DNA of 64,000 nucleotides. Source: Fictibacillus nanhaiensis. Lineage in GTDB: Bacteria; Bacillota; Bacilli; Bacillales; Fictibacillaceae. The position numbers and the translations under genes are program-made. The stretch is taken from contig NZ_JAHVJO010000001.1 in assembly GCF_019801215.1 (NCBI RefSeq), positions 1-64,000 on the forward strand, given 5' to 3'. The notes beneath the pieces are model-generated. The model made no database searches. It had not been told where the DNA came from and saw only the letters and a program-made list of their open reading frames with translations. This document shows positions 1-9,500 of the stretch, piece after piece. Position 1 is the stretch's first letter, and every line of letters starts with the position of its first letter.

Positions 1-59
1 ATGTTCATAAGTGAGCAACACATTATACTTAAACTCTTTAGAATACCCCATAAATAAAA

Positions 60-112
60 CTCCCCTTAAGGTAAAACAGATTTTTTATTTCATCTGTCTA
101 CCTAAAGGGGAG
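60..112 (-). terminator. Rho-independent terminator of the CapA-type gene
   Basis: A long hairpin has outer arms CTCCCCTTAAGGTA and TACCTAAAGGGGAG (one mismatch) and inner arms ACAGAT/ATCTGT. On the minus strand it is followed by GTTTTATTTA. It lies 26 bases beyond the stop codon of the minus-strand gene starting at 1301. Confidence 0.7.
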
Positions 113-137
113 CATATCAAATGAGGAGGCAGCTTTT

Positions 138-1301
138 TTATTCGAAAAAATTTAATTCTGGAACCCATTGTTTCATATGAGTTTTGATTCCTTCATACGA
201 TTGTTTCATTTCTGGAAGGTCTTTCATTGGATGTATGATAAACGATTGGTCTACATATGTTGGCAAAAATTTAGGTTCTTTGAGATGAATCGTTGTTTCA
301 TCCCCTTTTATGTGTTTAACTATGGTCAATTGAACGATTCCGCCAATATCTTTGTAATCCCTTCTCTGTCCAGACAAGAAGTTGCCTAAAGAATATGCAA
401 CAAATGTTTTTGACCCATCACTTGCTGTTTCCCATTTAACGGGTTGCAGCACGTGTGGATGATGGCCGATGATAATATCTCCTCCTGCTTCTGTTACGAG
501 CTGTACCATTTCTTTTTGAAAATCATTCGGCATTCTTTCATATTCATTTCCAAAATGAAGGGAGACGGTGACAATATCTGAAAGATGTTTTGCTTGCGTG
601 ATCTCACGTTTTATTTTTTCTGCTTCAATGACATTAACAAGGTGTTTTTTACCTGCCGGCACAGGAATTCCGTTTGTCCCATATGTATAGCTTAAAAATG
701 AAACGGTAATGTCATTTTTTTTGATAAAACGAATCTCTTGACGGTCTTCCTCTGAAGCATAAGCCCCCGTGTACTTCATATCTATCTCATTCCAATAACT
801 TAAGGCACTTAAAATTATTTTTTCTCCACGGTCTAGTGTATGGTTGTTCGCCAATGTTACGAGATCGATACCATTTTCTTTTAAAGCATCACCAACTTCG
901 TGCGGAGAATTAAATGAAGGATAAGAGGATAAGCCGTGTTTAGTACCGCCAATCATCGTTTCCTGATTCGCCATTGTAATGTCTGGATAGGTTAAATACG
1001 ATTTGACTGGAGCAAAATTAGGATTGAAATGATATAGGCCCGATGGCTGTCTCGCTTTATTATAAACGGTGTCATGAATGAGAATATCACCAACGGCTGC
1101 TAGTGTGAGACTTGTTGTTTTTTCGATTGGCTTTTTAACCGCGGGTTCAGGTTGATTCTGCTCTTTTACTCCTTGATTTTGCAGGTCCGGTTTCTTTTTT
1201 TCTTCAACCGTTTGTAAATCTGCGTTATGATACGTATATACAAGAATAAAGGTAATAAAGAAAACAGCAACAATTCCAATAAACCATAATAAGCGTTTCA
1301 C
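138..1301 (-). CDS. CapA-family protein (poly-gamma-glutamate capsule/metallophosphatase-like fold)
   Basis: The protein of about 388 residues has an N-terminal membrane anchor ([20 protein letters not shown]) followed by a polar linker rich in K, P, E and Q, then the PGA_cap fold. Visible metallophosphatase-like motifs are [48 protein letters not shown] and [10 protein letters not shown]. The GTG start at 1301 is chosen because a GGGGGG ribosome site lies 8 bases upstream; a longer frame to 1427 has no such site and would put 42 unlikely residues before the anchor. Family members are anchored outside the membrane and some take part in poly-gamma-glutamate attachment or release. No capB or capC is nearby, so a role in capsule is not supported here. 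It is divergent from kynU and ends in its own terminator. Confidence 0.85.
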   Translation of the reverse strand: MKRLLWFIGIVAVFFITFILVYTYHNADLQTVEEKKKPDLQNQGVKEQNQPEPAVKKPIEKTTSLTLAAVGDILIHDTVYNKARQPSGLYHFNPNFAPVKSYLTYPDITMANQETMIGGTKHGLSSYPSFNSPHEVGDALKENGIDLVTLANNHTLDRGEKIILSALSYWNEIDMKYTGAYASEEDRQEIRFIKKNDITVSFLSYTYGTNGIPVPAGKKHLVNVIEAEKIKREITQAKHLSDIVTVSLHFGNEYERMPNDFQKEMVQLVTEAGGDIIIGHHPHVLQPVKWETASDGSKTFVAYSLGNFLSGQRRDYKDIGGIVQLTIVKHIKGDETTIHLKEPKFLPTYVDQSFIIHPMKDLPEMKQSYEGIKTHMKQWVPELNFFE

Positions 1302-1407
1302 TCGCAACACCCCCCTGTTTCCTATCATAATGGAAAAAGTGGGGAAAAGTACATGGCTAATTACCCTGACGTGGAAACGGTTACAAAGTAAGCCGCAGGA
1401 GGAATGG

Positions 1408-2685
1408 ATGATTATGAAACAAATCACAGAAAAAACAATAGAACTTTTAGATCAAAATGATGAATTAGCTTCTTTTAAGAATGAGTTTTATGTAAAGAAT
1501 GATTCTATTTATTTAGACGGTAATTCACTTGGACTGTTATCGAAAAGAGCGGAACAATCCTTATTAGATGTATTGAATGATTGGAAAGAACAAGGGATCG
1601 ACGGATGGATGGGTGGAAAATATCCATGGTTCACATTAAGTGAACAGCTGGCGGAAAAATTATCACCATTAGTAGGCGCTGAATCAAAGGAAGTAATTGT
1701 TACAGGTTCAACGACAACTAATCTTCATCAGCTCGTGGCAACCTTTTTCGAGCCACAGCCTGGTAAAACGAAGATCTTAGCAGACGAGCTGACTTTTCCT
1801 TCTGATATCTATGCTTTGCAAAGCCAACTGAAGCTTAGAGGATTAGACCCTGCAACAGATTTAATTCAAGTAAAGAGTAAAGATGGCATGACGTTAGAAG
1901 AAGATGATATTATCGAAGCGATGACAGATGATGTTGCTTTGATCGTATTGCCTTCCGTTCTTTACCGCAGCGGTCAGCTGCTGGATATGGAAAGGTTAAC
2001 AAAGGAAGCACATAAGCGAAATATACCTATTGGTTTAGATCTCTGTCATTCAATAGGAGCTGTACCTCACGATTTAAGCCATTGGGGTGTGGATTTTGCG
2101 TTTTGGTGCAACTACAAATATGTGAATGCTGGACCTGGTGGAGTAGGCGGGATTTACGTAAATAAAAAGCATTTTCAAAAAACACCAGGCCTATCAGGCT
2201 GGTTTGGGAGCAAAAAAGAGTCACAGTTTGATATGGATCATACGTTTGATGCAGAAGAATCTGCAGGCGGTTTCCAAATCGGTACGCCGCATATGTTAAG
2301 TACAGCACCGTTGATTGGAAGTCTTTCTATATTTGAAGAAGCAACAATTGAGAAAGTACGCCGGAAATCATTAAACCTTACTGCTTTATTAATGGATTTA
2401 TTGAATCAAGAGTTAAATGGTGAGTTTCAAATTGTGAACCCTCTTGAAGATAGAAGAAGAGGCGGCCATATCGCCTTAAAGCATAACGACGCTGCACGCA
2501 TTTGCAAGGCTCTTAAAGATAATGGCATCGTCCCAGACTTCCGGGCACCAAACGTTATTCGTCTCGCTCCGGCAGCTCTTTATAATTCATTCCGTGATGT
2601 GTACGATGCAGTAGAAATTTTAACCAAGATTATGAAAACTCGTGAATATGAAAAATATGAAAACAAGCGGGAAGTTATTGCGTAA
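1408..2685 (+). CDS. kynU: Kynureninase
   Basis: This PLP-dependent enzyme hydrolyses kynurenine to anthranilate and alanine in tryptophan breakdown. The 425-residue length fits the family. The fold-type I signature is clear: [11 protein letters not shown] near the N-terminus, a [15 protein letters not shown] segment, and the PLP lysine in [14 protein letters not shown] (about residue 237). AGGAGG lies 5 bases before ATG 1408; ATG 1414 (11 bases) is the alternative, and the open frame reaching back to 1330 has no ribosome site. The stop codon is followed after 12 bases by kynB, so the two are very likely one operon. The usual third gene, tryptophan 2,3-dioxygenase (kynA), is not in this window. 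Confidence 0.93.
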   Translation: MIMKQITEKTIELLDQNDELASFKNEFYVKNDSIYLDGNSLGLLSKRAEQSLLDVLNDWKEQGIDGWMGGKYPWFTLSEQLAEKLSPLVGAESKEVIVTGSTTTNLHQLVATFFEPQPGKTKILADELTFPSDIYALQSQLKLRGLDPATDLIQVKSKDGMTLEEDDIIEAMTDDVALIVLPSVLYRSGQLLDMERLTKEAHKRNIPIGLDLCHSIGAVPHDLSHWGVDFAFWCNYKYVNAGPGGVGGIYVNKKHFQKTPGLSGWFGSKKESQFDMDHTFDAEESAGGFQIGTPHMLSTAPLIGSLSIFEEATIEKVRRKSLNLTALLMDLLNQELNGEFQIVNPLEDRRRGGHIALKHNDAARICKALKDNGIVPDFRAPNVIRLAPAALYNSFRDVYDAVEILTKIMKTREYEKYENKREVIA

Positions 2686-2697
2686 GGAGTGGAATAC

Positions 2698-3324
2698 TTG
2701 AAGTTAATCGATATTTCTATGCCTCTTTATAACGGAGTTCCGAATTGGCCAGGAGATACTTCCTACCAATTTGGGCTTTCATGGACGAAGGAACAATCAG
2801 GATCAGTGAATGTTGGAAAACTAGAAATGAGCACTCATACTGGAACACATATAGATGCACCTTTTCATTTTGATAATGAAGGGAAACGTGTTATCGATCT
2901 TCCATTGGATCTTTATGCCGGTCCTGTTTGTGTAATCGATGTATCGGGTCTTAAAGAAATCACACCAGAAAGTATTATGGGAAAAGTGAAGGCGAATACA
3001 AAACGTGTTCTATTCAAGACGGGCTGCTGGACAGATCGATCCACTTTTCCAGAAAGTATCGTTCCAGTTCTCCCTGAAGCTGTCCCATTTCTAAAAAAAT
3101 GTGGTGTAGGATTGATTGGCGTCGATATGCCTTCCGTGGATCCATTAGACAGCAAAGGACTGTTCGCACATCACGCTTTGCATGATCATAACATTCATAT
3201 TTTAGAAGGATTAGTATTGGATGATGTTCAAGAAGGGGAGTATGAACTAATTGCTTTGCCTCTTCCTTTAAAAGATGGAGATGGAAGTCCTGTTCGTGCC
3301 GTTTTGCGTGAATTAACCATATAA
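2698..3324 (+). CDS. kynB: Kynurenine formamidase
   Basis: The enzyme hydrolyses N-formylkynurenine to kynurenine and formate, one step before kynureninase. It belongs to the cyclase-like family: the metal-binding signature HTGTHIDAPFHF is present near residue 45, with DMPSVDP and a C-terminal LPLPLKDGDGSPVRA segment that are typical of KynB. The start is a TTG at 2698: AAGGAG at 2684-2689 lies 8 bases upstream, whereas the earlier in-frame GTG at 2689 overlaps that ribosome site and so cannot use it. This gives 208 residues, the normal KynB length. It is co-transcribed with kynU and followed by a terminator. Confidence 0.92.
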   Translation: MKLIDISMPLYNGVPNWPGDTSYQFGLSWTKEQSGSVNVGKLEMSTHTGTHIDAPFHFDNEGKRVIDLPLDLYAGPVCVIDVSGLKEITPESIMGKVKANTKRVLFKTGCWTDRSTFPESIVPVLPEAVPFLKKCGVGLIGVDMPSVDPLDSKGLFAHHALHDHNIHILEGLVLDDVQEGEYELIALPLPLKDGDGSPVRAVLRELTI

Positions 3325-3331
3325 AACCTTG

Positions 3332-3363
3332 AAAACAAGCACAATGACTGTGTTTGTTTTTTT
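3332..3363 (+). terminator. Terminator of the kynU-kynB operon
   Basis: Arms AAAACAAGCACA and TGTGTTTGTTTT (one G-T pair) surround a 5-base loop and run into a T tract. It starts 8 bases after the kynB stop codon. Confidence 0.75.
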
Positions 3364-3437
3364 AGGTGAAACAGCATTTTTTGAGATTTTGTTCGTTGTT
3401 CCTTATAATAAAAGGAGATACCTATTGGAGGATTAAC

Positions 3438-3743
3438 ATGTATAAGTATGGATTTGAAAATTACTTTGAAGGAAAACTGAATATTACAAGCTATGATGTT
3501 ATACAAGTTGGTCCATGGATAAACGTGTATATTTCATTTCAGATTGAGAATGTTGAGATTTTACCTGAAGGTTTAACTGAGCCGAGTGCACTAGCGGTGT
3601 TTGATCAAGAGGGAGAGCTGCAGGAAATCATTGCTCATGATGAAGGCGTGGATTGTGAATATAAATTTACGGATAAAGAAAAAGAACAAATTACAAAATA
3701 TTTATCAGGAGTAGATGTAAAACAAATTCTTGAAAAGGAGTGA
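3438..3743 (+). CDS. Conserved hypothetical protein, 101 residues
   Basis: I do not recognise the family. The protein starts MYKYGFENYFEG and is acidic, with a predicted mixed beta structure and no membrane segment or signal peptide. ATG 3438 is chosen because GGAGG lies 7 bases upstream; an open frame back to 3366 exists but has no ribosome site. It ends just before cvfC, whose ribosome site AAGGAG is inside this gene's last codons, so the two are probably co-transcribed and translationally coupled. That suggests, without proving it, a shared process with the HEAT-repeat protein. Confidence 0.65.
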   Translation: MYKYGFENYFEGKLNITSYDVIQVGPWINVYISFQIENVEILPEGLTEPSALAVFDQEGELQEIIAHDEGVDCEYKFTDKEKEQITKYLSGVDVKQILEKE

Positions 3744-3751
3744 AGGTGAAA

Positions 3752-4873
3752 ATGAAAATTACGGGTATAGAACCAACTCCAAGTCCGAATTCGATGAAAA
3801 TAAATCTCGATGAAACGCTCCCAGGCACAGAGAGGCACAATTACACGAAAGACAAAGATCAGGCAGCACCTGAATTTATTAAGGAAATATTGAGAGTTGA
3901 AGGGGTAAAAAGTATCTATCATGTTGCAGACTTCATTGCTCTCGAGCGAAACCCGCGGGCAAAATGGGAAGATGTTTTAGCTGGAGTTAGAAAAGTGTTT
4001 GGCCAAGAAGAAGCTTCTCCATCTCTCGAGCATAATACGGAAGAAGAAGAAATTACCGAAATAATGGTCCTTGTCCAAATGTTCCGTGGTCTGCCGATGC
4101 AAATTAAGCTTAAAACAGAAAAGGAAGAAAGAAGAGTCGGATTACCTGATCGGTTTGCAAAAGCGGCATTAAAAGCTCAAGATGCTTCAGATAATCTTGT
4201 CATGGAGCGTCAATGGGTTGAGCAAGGTGTTCGTTATGGAACATTTGAACAGGTTGGAAATGAGGTTGCCGAAGAACTTTCAGCCGTTTATCCTCAAGAA
4301 CGCCTTGATCAATTAGTAGAACAAGCCTTTAACAGTAAAGAAGGAAATCGTGAAGAGGAAACCGTTTCAACGTCAGAAGTGGCCGAAAAACTTAGAAATG
4401 ATGATTGGCAGACTCGATATGCAGCACTAGAACGTATGAAACCTACAGTGGCTGACATTATGGTCTTAAAGCAGGCTATGAAAGATGAGAAGCCATCCAT
4501 CAGAAGGTTAGCAGTAGTTTATTTAGGAATGATTGAAGACGAAGCGGTTCTCCCACTGTTGTACGTGGCACTGCAAGATAAAAACGTGTCGGTAAGACGA
4601 ACCGCTGGTGATGCATTGTCGGATATCGGAAATCCTAAAGCGATTCCTGTCATGTGTGATGCGCTATCTGATAAAAATAAGCTCGTACGCTGGCGTGCTG
4701 CCCGTTTTCTTTTTGAAGTGGGTGATGATTCTGCTATACCAGCTTTAAAAGCCGCACAAGATGATTCAGAGTTTGAAGTCTCTTTACAAGCCAAGATCGC
4801 TCTTGAACGTATTCAAAGCGGAGAAGAAGCTGCAGGAACCGTGTGGCAACAAATGACAAAAAGCCGTAAATAA
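3752..4873 (+). CDS. cvfC: CvfC/YpgR-type protein (Nfu N-terminal domain plus HEAT repeats)
   Basis: The N-terminus MKITGIEPTPSPNSMKI is the Nfu/NifU scaffold N-terminal domain, and the C-terminal half (from about residue 210) is a run of HEAT-like repeats (WQTRYAALERM, SIRRLAVVYLGMIED, NVSVRRTAGDALSDIGN, LVRWRAARFLFEVGD). This layout and the ending VWQQM match Staphylococcus aureus CvfC (conserved virulence factor C) and B. subtilis YpgR from memory. The biochemical function of the family is not established; the Nfu-like domain hints at iron-sulfur cluster or protein interaction. ATG 3752 is preferred because it begins the conserved domain, with GTG 3746 and GTG 3740 as alternatives. The coding end overlaps a terminator. 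Confidence 0.85.
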   Translation: MKITGIEPTPSPNSMKINLDETLPGTERHNYTKDKDQAAPEFIKEILRVEGVKSIYHVADFIALERNPRAKWEDVLAGVRKVFGQEEASPSLEHNTEEEEITEIMVLVQMFRGLPMQIKLKTEKEERRVGLPDRFAKAALKAQDASDNLVMERQWVEQGVRYGTFEQVGNEVAEELSAVYPQERLDQLVEQAFNSKEGNREEETVSTSEVAEKLRNDDWQTRYAALERMKPTVADIMVLKQAMKDEKPSIRRLAVVYLGMIEDEAVLPLLYVALQDKNVSVRRTAGDALSDIGNPKAIPVMCDALSDKNKLVRWRAARFLFEVGDDSAIPALKAAQDDSEFEVSLQAKIALERIQSGEEAAGTVWQQMTKSRK

Positions 4874-4884
4874 CGGCTTTTTTT
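4861..4884. terminator. Bidirectional terminator between cvfC and the germination operon
   Basis: A perfect stem AAGCCGT/ACGGCTT with a 5-base loop is followed by seven T on the plus strand and TTTTTGT on the minus strand. It includes the cvfC stop codon and lies 11 bases beyond the gerC-type stop, so it can serve both convergent units. Confidence 0.8.
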
Positions 4885-4894
4885 GTTGGTTTTT

Positions 4895-5959
4895 TTACTG
4901 TGCAATCCCTGCTTCTGTAATTTCTACAGAATAATCCACACTGATTTTCAAGTCTTTATAGTCGCGTTTCCATTCTTTTTGATTGAAAGCCCTGGTTCTC
5001 GCACGAACATTTTCTCCTATGCCGAGGGGATCAATATTTAATCGTTGGAATTTGCGGATGAGCTTCATACTTTCTTTTTCTAAATCTGCTTCAATGTTTT
5101 TTTCGATGCTTTTAATAACTTTTGGATCACCTGCGTCCATTTTTGTATATTCATTTAATCGTCCTTTCACGTTTACTTCTAACAAAACATGATGGTGAGG
5201 CTTTTGGAAAAGTTTATAATGGATTTTACTTTTTAATACTTCCAGGTTTCCTCTGTACGATCTTGTTGCAAATTGATAGCTGCCTTCTTTTGTTGGTTCG
5301 ATTAAGGTTTTAAAGGTAAGGAGTTGTTGCTCGTGTACAGTGCCGACCATTTTGTCTCCTTTAAAGAGAGCAAGCCCTTTTATTTTAACCGCGTTCTTTT
5401 TTAGAGTTAAATAGGGAAGAACTGCATCCATGTTATTATGGTAATAAGCATACAAAAATGTATGAAAGTTTAACCGAGGTAAGTTACTAAAATGTTCGTT
5501 TTGTTCAATCATGTGGCTAAAGTAATTACCATCTGTATTTGTAAGCTCAAAATTATGAGTCATTATTTTTTTTGCGTCTTCTTTCGTTACAGCAAGAAAG
5601 ATCGCTCTTCCTATGCCCGGATCTCTTTGGAGTGTGTCTATTGTTTCCAAGATTCCCTTTTCTGCAAGCTTCTGACTAAACATGATGGTATTTACCTTAC
5701 CGGCAAAAATGGGTTTTGCTGTCATTTCGTTAAGTTCTAAGGCTACTTCCCGTGCTGTTTCCCCAGTAGCGGTTAGATGATTTATTTTAAAGGTTTCCTC
5801 ATTAATAAAAATAGGAAATAAAATGGTCCCCGTAATATGGTCTTTTTTAGGATGTAGATCAAATCCAATAGACTTTACGATTGTAATATCATCTAACACT
5901 TCTTTTGGGGCACAAGACGATAAAACGACTGCTAACAGAAGGACAAGGGATTTCTTCAT
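4895..5959 (-). CDS. Spore germination receptor subunit C (Ger(x)C family lipoprotein)
   Basis: The protein of 354 residues begins MKKSLVLLLAVVLSSCAPKE, a lipoprotein signal with the lipobox LSSC; the cysteine would be lipidated on the outer face of the spore inner membrane. The rest fits Ger(x)C: the DDITIVKSIGFDL start and the C-terminal domain with EKNIEADLEKESMKLIRKFQ and NVRARTRAFN. It is the last gene of a minus-strand operon after the A and B subunits and overlaps the B gene by 4 bases (ATGA). AAAGGAGA lies upstream of the ATG. The C subunit is needed for germinant receptor function; the germinant cannot be told from sequence. Confidence 0.9.
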   Translation of the reverse strand: MKKSLVLLLAVVLSSCAPKEVLDDITIVKSIGFDLHPKKDHITGTILFPIFINEETFKINHLTATGETAREVALELNEMTAKPIFAGKVNTIMFSQKLAEKGILETIDTLQRDPGIGRAIFLAVTKEDAKKIMTHNFELTNTDGNYFSHMIEQNEHFSNLPRLNFHTFLYAYYHNNMDAVLPYLTLKKNAVKIKGLALFKGDKMVGTVHEQQLLTFKTLIEPTKEGSYQFATRSYRGNLEVLKSKIHYKLFQKPHHHVLLEVNVKGRLNEYTKMDAGDPKVIKSIEKNIEADLEKESMKLIRKFQRLNIDPLGIGENVRARTRAFNQKEWKRDYKDLKISVDYSVEITEAGIAQ

Positions 5960-7062
5960 TTTTGTTCTCCTTTTTTTACTAAGCTGATTAAAAAGAGAAG
6001 GGGGATGTAACCATATAGTAAGTAAGTACCGACTTTACCGACCATATTGTTAAGTTCATCAACTTCAACTCGATTTGTAAACAGGACAGGAATTACAAAA
6101 AGAATGATTGATAGTAGAACGAGAGCTGTTCGTTGTTTAATATCAAACATTCGGTGAATCCCCCTGCTTGATGACCATAAGGAGAGAGCCAAGTTGATAA
6201 GGATAACAATAGCGAATACCGTAATCCCGATATATTCAAATCTTTCAATAAATGGCAAGGTTACAATTTTCCATTCCATTAGAGTAGGCCAAGTTAATCT
6301 TTGCAGTTGCTTAGGACTAAAATACATTAACGTCGATATGGTTGTGAGGAGATAAAAAAAAGTCGTAGTTGCAGCACCGATATGTGCCCATTTTTGAGCT
6401 TTTTTTGGATCATGCAAGAACGGATAATAAGCAAATAAATATTCTATTCCCACATAGCTCAATACCATGATTTTAAAAGCTTCAAAATAATCCTTGAAGC
6501 TGTAGCTTAATACAGGAAGTAAATTAATGCTGTGTCCAAATTTTATTGGAAAGTAATGAGAAAATATAAGCCAAACAGACAATACAAAACTAAAATAGGC
6601 GATTCCTGTTACCACACGAAATCCTTTAGAAACGATATAGTAGGTAAGTGCTACAAAAAATAATGAAATTGCCCACGTCGGAAGTCCAGGAAACATCCAA
6701 TTTTGAACGGCTTCAATATAAGTGCGTAAAACAACTATCCCCGTTACTAGTATATAAACAATGAATAGGAGACTTGGAACAAGCGCTAACCATTTGCCAA
6801 AAAATTTATGGTGAAGGTAAAATAGATCGCCGCCGTGTTTATTCAACATGGAAAACATCATCCAAAGGATAAGATGTACACCTAATCCACCCGCAATCAC
6901 AATTATCCAGCTGTCCTGGTTCACAAACTCAGCAATGTACCTTACAAATCCTAGAATCCCAACACCGACTTGTGAACCAACAATTAAGAAAAAAACTAAC
7001 TGTGGTGATATTCGTGCATTTTTATGAACGCTGGGCGGATATTTACTGTTAGTCAAATTCAT
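5956..7062 (-). CDS. Spore germination receptor subunit B (GerAB/APC-type permease family)
   Basis: A 368-residue polytopic protein with about ten membrane segments. The start (ISPQLVFFLIVGSQVGVGILGF) and SYSFKDYFEAFKIMVLSYVGIEYLFAYYPFL region are typical of endospore germination permeases, which bind the germinant in GerA-type receptors. ATG 7062 is chosen over the adjacent TTG 7065, because GAGGG stands 6 bases before the ATG but only 3 before the TTG. The gene overlaps the A subunit gene by 14 bases and the C subunit gene by 4, so the receptor is made as one translationally coupled unit. Confidence 0.92.
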   Translation of the reverse strand: MNLTNSKYPPSVHKNARISPQLVFFLIVGSQVGVGILGFVRYIAEFVNQDSWIIVIAGGLGVHLILWMMFSMLNKHGGDLFYLHHKFFGKWLALVPSLLFIVYILVTGIVVLRTYIEAVQNWMFPGLPTWAISLFFVALTYYIVSKGFRVVTGIAYFSFVLSVWLIFSHYFPIKFGHSINLLPVLSYSFKDYFEAFKIMVLSYVGIEYLFAYYPFLHDPKKAQKWAHIGAATTTFFYLLTTISTLMYFSPKQLQRLTWPTLMEWKIVTLPFIERFEYIGITVFAIVILINLALSLWSSSRGIHRMFDIKQRTALVLLSIILFVIPVLFTNRVEVDELNNMVGKVGTYLLYGYIPLLFLISLVKKGEQK

Positions 7063-8524
7063 CAATATCCCTCTTCTTCCACCAGTTTATTTTTTCTTTC
7101 TCTTTTACTCTTAATTGTTTCGGCCGTTCTTTTTGAGTGAAAAAGGGAAGGCGGATAAAGGAATCTTTCCAATCTTTTATTCTTGGAGGATAGATCGGAG
7201 CTAAATACGGTCTTCCCAATGATGTTAAGGCCAGTAAGTGTGTAAGAATCGTCATTAAACCAAGAGCTACACTTAGGAGTCCCCATATTCCGGATAGAAT
7301 AATCATCGGAAAACGAACAATTCGAATGGAATTGCTCATTCGATACACAGGTGTTGTAAAAGAAGCGAGAGCAGACAGTGCGACAAGTATTAATAGTACG
7401 TTACTCGTAAGTCCAGCATCAACCGATGCCGTCCCAATTACGATCCCTCCAACGATACCGATCGTCTGGCCAACCTTTGTCGGTAATCGTGCTCCAGCTT
7501 CCCGTAACAATTCTATGGTCAACTCTAAGAACAGAGCTTCTAGTACAGGGGGAAACGGAATATCGGTTCGTGAAGTCGTTAAGGTAGACATTAAATCATC
7601 TGGTATTAGTTCTGGATGATATGTGATGACTGCCACATAAAGCGGTGTAGCGAATATCGAAAAGATTACGGCAAAAATGCGCATGATACGAAAAAGGGAA
7701 GCAATGTGCCACGATAGGAAATAGTCATCAAATGCGGCAAAAAACTCTACTAATGAAACAGGTCCATATGTACCATGTGGAGATCCATTGGTTAAGAAGG
7801 CTACTTTTCCTTCCACTAATGCAGCGACTACTCGATCAGGCCGTTCCGTATCAATGAATTGAGGAAAAATAGACATCTTATTATCCTCGATCATCTGAAC
7901 GAGATATGAACTGTCTAAAATATGGTCATACTCGATTTCAGATAAGCGCTGTTTCATCGTATTTACGTTTTCTTCATCCGCTACATCTTTTAGATACAAT
8001 ATGGCTACTTTTGATTTTGTTCGAGTACCGATTTCCAGAAAGTCAATCTGAAGAGAAGAAGTAGGTAATCTTTTTTGAATCAATAATAGATTGGTATCAA
8101 TATCCTCAATGAAACCTTCTTTTGGTCCGATCACACTGAATTCAACTTCAGGAACAGAGATCTGACGGAGGCTTTGCTCTTTTCGAATCGGAACAAAGAT
8201 CATGTCTTTTGAAGAACGCTTAACTAAGGCAATGTTTCCTTGCAGGATCAACTCGTTAATGGTTTGATTATCCGGATTTTTACACCATTTTTTGTTTGTA
8301 ATAGGCAGCTGCTGAAACATTTCAGAAATGGAAAGTGATTGATTTTTTTGCAAAAAAGGGAGTACTTCTTGATCAAAGCGTTCCAAGTTTATTAGTGTTT
8401 GAATATAACCTGTCTTCCAATCGGAAATACCTGTTTCTTCCCAAAGGATGTTCGTATCAAGTGATGTTTCCTTGCTTCCTTTTTGAGCGGATTTAGCGGT
8501 TAGTATGCTTTTAAGAAAATTCAT
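7049..8524 (-). CDS. Spore germination receptor subunit A (GerA family)
   Basis: The 491-residue length is standard for GerA-type A subunits. A soluble N-terminal half is followed by membrane segments from about residue 285; the conserved stretches EGKVAFLTNGSPHGTYGPVSLVEFF, here seen in part as ALVEGKVAFLTNGSP, then PFPPVLEALFLELTIELLREAG, seen as LELTIELLREAGARLP, and VGQTIGIVGGIVIGTA are diagnostic. AAGGGAT precedes ATG 8524. The gene overlaps the upstream hydrolase gene by 14 bases and the B gene by 14. Together with subunits B and C it would form a nutrient-sensing receptor in the spore inner membrane. Confidence 0.94.
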   Translation of the reverse strand: MNFLKSILTAKSAQKGSKETSLDTNILWEETGISDWKTGYIQTLINLERFDQEVLPFLQKNQSLSISEMFQQLPITNKKWCKNPDNQTINELILQGNIALVKRSSKDMIFVPIRKEQSLRQISVPEVEFSVIGPKEGFIEDIDTNLLLIQKRLPTSSLQIDFLEIGTRTKSKVAILYLKDVADEENVNTMKQRLSEIEYDHILDSSYLVQMIEDNKMSIFPQFIDTERPDRVVAALVEGKVAFLTNGSPHGTYGPVSLVEFFAAFDDYFLSWHIASLFRIMRIFAVIFSIFATPLYVAVITYHPELIPDDLMSTLTTSRTDIPFPPVLEALFLELTIELLREAGARLPTKVGQTIGIVGGIVIGTASVDAGLTSNVLLILVALSALASFTTPVYRMSNSIRIVRFPMIILSGIWGLLSVALGLMTILTHLLALTSLGRPYLAPIYPPRIKDWKDSFIRLPFFTQKERPKQLRVKEKEKINWWKKRDIDEFD

Positions 8525-9383
8525 GGTTTATCCCTTCTGACTTTTCAATAAAAGAAATAATTTCAGCCGAAATTTCCTGAGGTTTTTCCTCCATTAGTAG
8601 ATGGCCGCATTTTTCGTAGACGATTAGTTCTGCATGAGGAAGATCATGCTTAAGCCGATATCCGGTCTTAACAGGCATCACTTTGTCTTCCTTCCCCCAG
8701 AGCATAAGAATCGGCTGCTTTATGTCTTCTAGCTCTTCTGAACTCATATCTCCCTCCCTGTGCCTTAATAACCTGATTAATGAGTTGATAAAAGCAGCCT
8801 CACTGATTGGTTTACTATAGCCATCTATAAGTTCTTGTGTAACAAGCTTTGAATCATGCAAAACATCCAATAAATTTTTCTTTATGTCTTTTTTTTGGAT
8901 CCAGCTTCTCACTCCCCACGTAAATAAAGGCAAATACGAGCAGGCGATAAGAGAACGACTTGCTCTTTTTACATAAGAACAGCAACCGAGTAAAATCAGT
9001 TTATTAATTCGATTAGGTGCTTTTTTTGCTGCATGCATGCACACTTGTCCACCCATTGAATGGCCAATTAATATAGCGTCTTGTATGTTCAATTTGTCTA
9101 GAAAATCTATGATTAGCTGCCCATAATTACATAGCCGATAAATAAAGCTAGTGGATTTTTCGCTCTGTCCAAACCCTGGCAAATCAAGAGCAATCACTTT
9201 ATAGTTTTTTGTTAAAAAGGGCAGCAACTGTCTAAAACTAATAGTAGATGATAAAAATCCATGTACGAGAACGATGACTTTGGCATCCGAGTTCTCATGA
9301 TCATAAAACTCATAAAAAATGTCTACATTGCTTACATTGATCCGATATCCAGGTACAAATGTATGCTGCTCATTCATAGCCAT
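8511..9383 (-). CDS. Alpha/beta-fold hydrolase, first gene of the germination operon
   Basis: A 290-residue alpha/beta hydrolase with the oxyanion motif VHGFLSS, the nucleophile elbow IGHSMGGQ (Ser109), the acid in WGKEDKVMP (Asp233) and the base in EKCGHLLMEE (His261), so the triad is complete. No signal peptide is evident, which points to a cytoplasmic or forespore enzyme. GGAGGA stands 9 bases before ATG 9383. It resembles YugF-like hydrolases of bacilli, but the substrate is unknown. Its 3' end overlaps the receptor A gene by 14 bases, so it is translated from the same message as the germinant receptor. That linkage is unusual and suggests, by inference only, a role in spores or germination. 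Confidence 0.85.
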   Translation of the reverse strand: MAMNEQHTFVPGYRINVSNVDIFYEFYDHENSDAKVIVLVHGFLSSTISFRQLLPFLTKNYKVIALDLPGFGQSEKSTSFIYRLCNYGQLIIDFLDKLNIQDAILIGHSMGGQVCMHAAKKAPNRINKLILLGCCSYVKRASRSLIACSYLPLFTWGVRSWIQKKDIKKNLLDVLHDSKLVTQELIDGYSKPISEAAFINSLIRLLRHREGDMSSEELEDIKQPILMLWGKEDKVMPVKTGYRLKHDLPHAELIVYEKCGHLLMEEKPQEISAEIISFIEKSEGINHEFS

Positions 9384-9500
9384 GAAATTTCATCCTCCGT
9401 CCGAAAATTCATAGGTGTAGTTTCTCCAACACACCGTAAAGATACAAGGTGCAATTATTTCCTTTAATAACTAGGACGTTGTTGTCCAAAAGAGATTATC

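Noticed and set aside
1302-1427. A 42-residue N-terminal extension of the CapA-type protein
   Set aside because: It has no ribosome site and would overlap the start of kynU; the GTG at 1301 has a strong one and begins directly before the anchor helix.
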